Position numbers and translations under genes: made by a program
NCBI GenBank assembly: GCA_963693085.1
Contig: OY856409.1
Location: 666,095,591-666,159,590, forward strand
From: Alisma plantago-aquatica
Taxonomy: Eukaryota > Streptophyta > Magnoliopsida > Alismatales > Alismataceae
Length of the DNA stretch: 64,000 bases
Direction of reading: 5' to 3'
The notes under the pieces: generated by a model
What the model was told of the DNA's origin: nothing
Seen by the model: only the letters and a program-made list of their open reading frames with translations
Database searches by the model: none
Part shown: one piece after another, positions 58,095 through 64,000 of the stretch
Position numbering within the stretch: position 1 is the first letter of the stretch
Layout: each line of letters starts with the position of its first letter

Positions 58095-58544
58095 ATGACT
58101 TACCATCCACTAGCAAGGCAACGACCACTTGTACAAAGAAGGTGACACAAATGAGGCTAGGTCAAGTGGGGTGTGTGTCTCCCAACATGGTAACCCGACA
58201 CACCCACCACCACCTTGGCCGATACACCTAGGGCTTTCTCGACACAAGGCCCAACAAAGCAAGGAAAAGCCCAAACAAGGAAAAACAAAACCCAAGGCTG
58301 CTCAAGCAACGAGCCCAACCCATCCTCTCAACCCTAGAGGATGCAAGGAGAGAGAAAGATATCTCTCAAGGTGACAAACTTGCACACCAACCCTAAAACT
58401 TCGATAAATTGCAAGTTGCACCTCAACCTCTCAACAAAGCACAGACAAACCCTAATCAAAACTCAGGTGATTAGCAAACATCTCAACACAAGGTTTAGGC
58501 AAAGCAAATAGGGTAAGTCCAAAACAAAGGTGAGGGTCCTTACA

Positions 58545-58549
58545 CCAAT
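58545..58549. repeat. Target site duplication CCAAT of element A, right copy
   Basis: Identical to 22927-22931. Confidence 0.88.
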
Positions 58550-59890
58550 GATCTGGGTTGCTACCTCGATGTCCCTATCCTTCACCATCTTCTCAATAAG
58601 ATCACACATCAACATATAATTACTACAAACAAAGAGCATATGACCAATTGGTCAGCAAGGTACCTCTCACTAGATAACAAAATCACCATGAAAAAATCAT
58701 CTCTTAAAGCTATACCATCGTATACAATGCAAATAGTATGACTTTCTCTATCATTATGCGATGACATCAACAAACATTTTAAGGACTTCATCTGGTCAGG
58801 AGGAAGAGAAAAAAAGAAACTATCTCTAATTTACTAGAAGAAAATCACTACCCCTAAGGTAAATAGTAGCCTACGCATCATGGATGCCAGAGAACAAAAT
58901 GTTGCTCTTATGTTGAAAAATTTGTGGTTATTCCTCAACAATCATTAAACTCTATGGGTTTGAGTGATGAGAGAAAGTATATGCATGCCAATTACATCAT
59001 TAGTAAACCATGTTCATTATCATGGGCATTCATCAAACGCAATATCAACAATATCTCAAATGCAGTCACATAGCAATCAATTCTGACTACAAAACCAATA
59101 TATGGTCTAATTAGTAGATCAATGGGTCTTCTGTCCACAACCTTGATCATGACTGGACTATCCCTCCTGTTATCTAGGACCTATGGGTAGGGTCCATGAA
59201 ACTCCCAAATGGCGAGTGGGATTCAAAATTCATCCATGCCTTTCTTCCTATTGGAGCCTAGAATCTTCTTCAACATATTCGTCCTCCTTTTGACAGTGCG
59301 GGTCCTGACTGCTGGGTTTGGCCACATGACCCCATTGGAAATCTCACTGTTAAATTGACATATAACTAGGTTAGAATTGCACACCCTGATTATGTCCAAG
59401 GAAACTGGAAAATGATGTGGAAGATAAAACTACCCGAACACCTTCGGGTGTTTGCATAGCTCCTTCAACATTGAGCTCTTCTTACAAATGCAGAGAAGAA
59501 CCATCAACATATTGATGTGGAAGTAACTTTCCCAATCTCCAATAAAAGTGAGGAGACTCTGATTCACTGCCTAAGGGATTGCACCCTTATTGTAGCCATA
59601 TGGACAGGTATCTGAGCACATGATGACTTCTTCCTTGTAGATGAAGGTGAATGGATAAGTTGAATTATCTCACCTAGAGACACCCCTACTGATCAAGCTA
59701 TCATGTTTATCTTAACTTTTGGAATTTATGGAATATTCGTAACAAGATAGTTCATGAACGTCAAAGTTCCAAATGTGTAGTCCTAGATTTCTTTCATAAG
59801 TGAACAGACCAAATCCATACTCAACATTGTTGCATTAATTCCAAGGACTTGAGGTATCCCTTTAACGTGAGACAATCCCTCTTTGTGTTG
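58550..59890 (+). pseudogene. L1-type LINE ORF2 relic, part 2 (reverse transcriptase end and zf-RVT region)
   Basis: This continues the LINE broken at 22931. It reads D-L-G-C-Y-L-D-V-P-I-L at 58550, then L-S-L, I-P-S-Y-T-M-Q at about 58710, F-I-W-S-G-G near 58795, and I-T-T-P-K and N-V-A-L-M-L-K-N-L-W. These are all in the order found in the C-terminal part of plant LINE reverse transcriptases. W-K-M-M-W-K-I-K-L-P and V-F-A near 59407-59457 match the zf-RVT region. N-F-W-N-L-W-N-I-R-N-K-I-V-H-E near 59718-59758 matches the W-x-x-R-N block near the protein end. Stops, for example TAG at about 58835 and 59456, and frame changes show it is dead. No poly(A) tail is seen. Confidence 0.8.
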
Positions 59891-60215
59891 AGGTCATGAC
59901 CAAGGTGGTCTTGGGTCAAGATGGTTGCTCTCTTATAGGATGTCTCAAACTAGGGTTTGAGTTGGTCTCTTGTCTCAATGAAGTGATGATGATTGGTGTG
60001 TATGTCACGACCATGGATGGTGAACCATAAGAGGGTCACGACCGCGACCATGTGGGGGACCAAGGTGGTCGAGACCCAGGCAAGAGTGTATCACCATGCC
60101 ATGCATGTTGAGCTATAGTGGTTGCATGTTGGTCTATTGAGTGACAAGTGTCCCTTTCATACCTTGGGGTATTGACACATCATCCCTTGCCTTCTCTCTC
60201 ATCTTCCACCTATAT
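59891..60215. other. Unassigned sequence between LINE relic and the next LTR
   Basis: It contains repeated GACCAAGGTGGTC-type phrases (59907 and 60059) and CACGACC words (60007, 60037), but no ORF. It may be part of another decayed LTR. Confidence 0.3.
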
Positions 60216-63200
60216 TGTAATGACCACATTTGTGCTTAATTGGTAAACTAGGGTTTACCTAAATGATTACATGCTTGATTAGATTCAACATCGTTTAGAC
60301 TTGATTAATGATAGTAGATCAATTGTGATGTTTCAAAACTAAGAAGAAACTCTAACTATGATTTTAGTTTGAAGAATTAGGTTTTGAGAAATGTAAACCC
60401 TAATTGGCAAAAATTAGGGTTTTGATAGACATGAATAGGGAATTTGATCATGATAGTAGTGTGGTAAATGGTTTTTCATATTTTCTACAAATTTTGTATT
60501 TAATTGAATTTTGGATATGATATGGATAACTCAATCATGCATTTTGGAGAAAATATTTAGAATATTTGAGTTTTCTTTGAATGTGGTTCTCGGTCAAACT
60601 ATACTTTGACCAAAATGCTGACAGAGTGCTTTTTAGTAGTGTAGTGTTTTATTTTTATTATTTATTGGTAACTCCAAATGATCTAAAATTTTAAATGAGG
60701 ATTTGAAACTCAATCTTAAACAATATGTAAATTTTGCATAATTTTTGGATGCATTTAGACCTTATCGGTAGATGAATTATAGTAATATTTTTATGACAAA
60801 AAATTTAGCTAAAATAAGAGAAATATAGTGAGGGGTCAATGTGCAATTGAGCCAAGCATATCAATTGCTATATATGGTCAACCTAACACACAAGGATATC
60901 TCATAATTCATGATTCAATATAGATAAATGAAATCCTAGAGAGAGAGGGAGAGTTAGGGTTTGAGAGGAGAAAGTGATGGAGATGCTGACCTAGGGTTTT
61001 GCGGTCTAAGGAATGATGAAATCATGTAAGTTTAGCTTATTTGGATATAGTTTCATGGTGAATATTCTCTCAAATGTCAAGATTTCTTCCCTCCCCTGAT
61101 TGGATTTGAAATCATATCAAATCAAGTCCTTTTCTCACTCTTTCTTTCCTAATCTTCAATTCTAGGGTTTCTGAGTTGAAAGGAAGAAGAAAGTGGCGAT
61201 TGCAAGGGTTTTGATATGGATTTGTGATTTTCAGATATGTGATACATTTTTAAGCTGTTTTAAATCTTAGGGTGAGTGGGTAAAAGAATATTTCAATCAA
61301 TTGTTCTCAATTAGTTGGTTTTAATTTATATTCTTGATTTCTCCTTAGATGAAAATAAATGAAAAGAACTATTCTTGAATTTAGTTTATAGAATAGTTCA
61401 ATTCATGTTCCAACTATGATCTGAAAATGTTTATATGATGACATGGATATAGATATCCATGTATCTTGAATACTACAGAATTAAGAAGTTTATTGAGAAT
61501 CTTCTGAAGATCTAAATTTTCTAGTTATTCGGGTGCTTGAACAACATTATAGCTGAAATTTGGATTTATGCTTATATGATCTTACTTATGTTCCTAGTGC
61601 ATATAATTCTACATGTTTGATCTCTTTTATTTGATATATGATAAAATAGAGTTTCTAATTTTCACAATACATATCCTGTGAATAGCAAGTAATCAAGGAT
61701 GGAAACCCAATCTAGTAGGCTTTTATAAGTATACATATCTAATTTAGTAGTAAATGGCTTATTGAAATGATTCATGTGATGTTGTGGGATTTTATCTGAA
61801 TATTATCATATATGCATATATGCTTTGTTTATGAGATTCAGATTTTCTAACTCAAATACTTGTCATGAAATGCATATGTTGTTGTGCTATTGCAAGTGGA
61901 GAGATATGACATGTCCTAGATAGGTATGTTATTGATGCCATGCATAAATGTGAGAAATGTTGAATGAGAATATTTATATTAGTAGACATGATATATGTTT
62001 GAATACATGAGAAGTGCTATATGCGCATGAGTAAGGAGAAACTCTAAGAAAGGGGTAAATAATATGTTAAGCATTTAATTCAATATCATCAGTGATTTCA
62101 ATTCAATAGTCTGAGTAGTCATTAATATACAGAGTTAAAAGAGATCAGTCTAAGAGAAAGATATAATCAAAGTTATAATAATAATAGTAACCCTAAACAC
62201 TGTAGATTCCCTATGAGAGGTCTGCGCTATAGGGATGAAACGACCTAACCCAGTCAGTGTCTAGTGTACGGGGGTCAGATCGTACTAACAGGTGGTACGG
62301 GGGATGAAACCCTAGTGGAAGTCTCCTTAAAAATACAATATGTGGTGTTCAACATCAACCAGAGATCATGGTGGCACTAGAGTACAGAAAAGCGAATAGG
62401 TGGCTTGACTCTCCGCTTGTGTGCTCAGGATAGAAGAGTCCAGTTTTTATGGCACAATATGTGTGCCGAGGCCAGAGAACCATTTTCCTATTACAGACCA
62501 GTGACATTGTCAGATTTAGCATTCCCAGGTGTGTCAGCTAAGTCTTGTACGGTGAGATCATATTTCATTACGGTTCTTCATATGTAGAGTACACTGCATA
62601 TGATTAGGGCATTAGCTAAAATATGATAATATAAGTTTAAAGAGTTTCTTATAAGTAAGAAGAGTTAAGAAAGATTTGATTTCAGTTTCACAACAGTTGT
62701 TCTTTAAATGTAATATTGAATATAGTGAGGATTATATTTCCATACTTGTTTATTTTTTAATGATGTAGGCTTCAATGTTATTATTAAGTTTTTGAATATC
62801 TAGTCTTTTAATTTGAAATTACTATCTTGTTTTATTTCAATTATCCAAGAATGATAAATGTCTGATTCAGTACTTTAGACTGCATTATTGTTTTACTCAT
62901 TCACTGAGCAAGTAGGCTCACCCCTCTACTCAAAATGTTAATGGAAACCGTGGGGGTTGAAGATATCATTGCATTAGAGTAGATCTTCTACAAGAGTTAA
63001 ATCTGAGTATAGTTAAGTTCAGTCGGTCATTGTCACTCTAGGACCTTGTAAAGAAATAAGAGAGAGTTGTAAATGATGATGTATAACATTATTCCTCTTT
63101 TAGAAATATATGCGAATCAGCAAGTCTTATGTGATTAAAAGTATGAGAAACATAATGAATGTTCATACATGCATTTTTACTGTTGAAATCAGATTAGAGA

Positions 63201-63364
63201 AATCAATGTTTAGATCCCCTTGTAAAGTTAGTTTATGTGGTTCAATGCAAGAAAAAATGTTTGAAAAAGAAGAAAAAGATAAGGGTGATCTTTGTATTAC
63301 GTTAAATCCTCAATTTATACCCTAATCTCATGATTAATGGTAATTGTGATATCGGGGTGTAACA
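60216..63364 (+). mobile_element. 5' LTR of a further Ty3/gypsy element, plus strand
   Basis: Starts TGTAATGACC, ends GGGGTGTAACA, 3149 bp, and is followed by a primer binding site. GGCTCACCCCTCTACTC at about 62909 corresponds to the GTCTCACCC block of the other LTRs, but a matching GGTGA is missing. A possible TATA lies at 60869-60875 (TATATAT). The left flank is TATAT; the matching duplication would lie beyond the window. It has no partner LTR here. Confidence 0.82.
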
Positions 63365-64000
63365 ACTTGGTATCGGAGCTTAGGCTGAGTTGTTAGGGAC
63401 CATTAAGTTAGTAAGTTAGAGTCATAAGTGTGGTAGATAGGAGACATTATGATGTTAGCTCTTGGTATTTGAGTATTTGGATATCCTGGCCCGGTATCTG
63501 AGTACTTGGATCAACCAGTATCAAGCTACTCTGTCTATTCTTTCATGTATACCCTGGCCAGGTATACAGTGGAAGGATGGTCTATAGAGGAACCCTAGAA
63601 ATATTAGGGTTAGAAACCAAATAAGTAACATGAATTAAGAGCATAAATATAAAATGAGGTAGAACTTTAATTTCATATTGTTGTTTTATTATAGATGAAT
63701 AGAAAAGCTCTTATATGTTTGAATTTAGATATTTAGTATTTTAAAATATGTATGGGTCTTTAAGATTTGTGTACACTATGCAGTTGTAGCATTTATTGAT
63801 TACATTCTTTGTATCAAGTAGACTAGAAATGATCTTTGAATGAGCTTTTCTAATTGGATAAGTTTTCTTCCACACATTTGAGATGAATAGGAGTTGAGTA
63901 ATCCTGAGTAGCTCTTGGCTTTAGGACTGTAGGTTTGGCCTAGCCCGGATGGCATGATGCATTCCTGGATCTAATGACTCCTATTAGTAACATAACAAGA
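63365..64000 (+). mobile_element. Start of the internal region of the right-hand element
   Basis: Begins with the primer binding site. The first 630 bases hold no recognisable gag. A pair of 19-base direct repeats lies at 63464-63482 and 63493-63511 (GGTATYTGAGTAYTTGGAT, two differences). The element continues past the window edge. Confidence 0.7.
63368..63379 (+). other. Primer binding site (initiator Met tRNA, one change) of the right-hand element
   Basis: TGGTATCGGAGC, with one A-to-G change from TGGTATCAGAGC, three bases after the LTR end. Confidence 0.8.

Larger units (their letters stand above)
22932..58544 (-). mobile_element. Element A: Tekay/Del-like Ty3/gypsy retrotransposon, minus strand, containing elements B and C
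   Basis: The outer ends are TGTGACATCC and GGGTCCTTACA, with CCAAT duplicated outside. The orientation is minus. The 5' LTR is 54366-58544, with the initiator-Met primer binding site next to it at 54347-54358. Gag-pol runs leftwards. The 3' LTR is 22932-26024 plus 48468-49534, split by element B. Without the nested 22.4 kb the element is about 13.2 kb: two LTRs of about 4.17 kb and 4.83 kb internal. The domain order is gag with a CCHC knuckle, protease, reverse transcriptase, RNase H, integrase and a chromodomain-like C-terminus, which places it in the Tekay/Del chromoviruses. The LTRs differ at about 11 of the first 125 aligned bases, more than for B or C, as the nesting requires. Confidence 0.93.
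54366..58544 (-). mobile_element. Element A 5' LTR
   Basis: 4179 bp, TGTGACATCC to GGGTCCTTACA on the plus strand, complete and uninterrupted. It contains the hairpin motif (54838-54870), the TATCGGGCAA array (about 56420-57300), the hairpin repeats (about 57235-57440), TATATA at 57940-57945 and a 40-bp tandem duplication (58015-58094). It is the best copy for defining the family. Confidence 0.92.

Overview
This window is nuclear DNA from a flowering plant with a repeat-rich, probably large genome. I see no convincing host gene, no RNA gene and no CRISPR array. About nine tenths of it can be assigned to transposable elements, mostly very long LTRs (2 to 4.2 kb) of Ty3/gypsy retrotransposons. 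The plant assignment rests on four things: initiator-Met-tRNA and Asp-tRNA-type primer binding sites, gag-pol remnants of the Tekay/Del (chromodomain) and Athila lineages, a plant L1-type LINE relic, and a tRNA-derived SINE. The species cannot be named from the sequence.

Layout, left to right. 1-535 is unassigned. 536-4226 is a lone old LTR. 4227-6110 plus 14283-14845 is an older LTR relic split by a complete non-coding (LARD-like) LTR element on the minus strand at 6111-14277 (target duplication GAGGA). 14846-16274 is unclassified and LTR-like, with a minus-strand TATA. 16275-20232 is a solo LTR. 20233-22639 is low-information sequence holding a SINE at 21336-21547.

The core is a nest four levels deep. 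A LINE relic (22640-22931 and 58550-about 59890) was split by element A, a Tekay-like retrotransposon on the minus strand (22932-58544, duplication CCAAT). The 3' LTR of A was split by element B, a non-coding element on the plus strand (26025-48462, duplication ACTAG). The internal region of B was split by element C, an Athila retrotransposon on the plus strand (32542-44027, duplication GTAGT). Every boundary has TG...CA ends and a 5-bp target duplication, so the order of insertion can be read directly. Right of the nest, 59891-60215 is unassigned. 60216-63364 is the 5' LTR of one more plus-strand element, which runs off the window.

All protein-coding capacity belongs to elements A and C, and both are dead. 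C has twelve in-frame stops and at least one frameshift. A has stops, frame changes and substitutions at catalytic positions of protease, reverse transcriptase and integrase. The least explained signals are structural: a hairpin recurring at the same place in at least three LTR families, a hairpin array and a GCCGATA-like motif array in the leader of the element-A LTR family, a CGCGACC array in the Athila LTR, and two non-autonomous elements with 3-kb LTRs and no coding. I found no evidence for a new multi-gene system.
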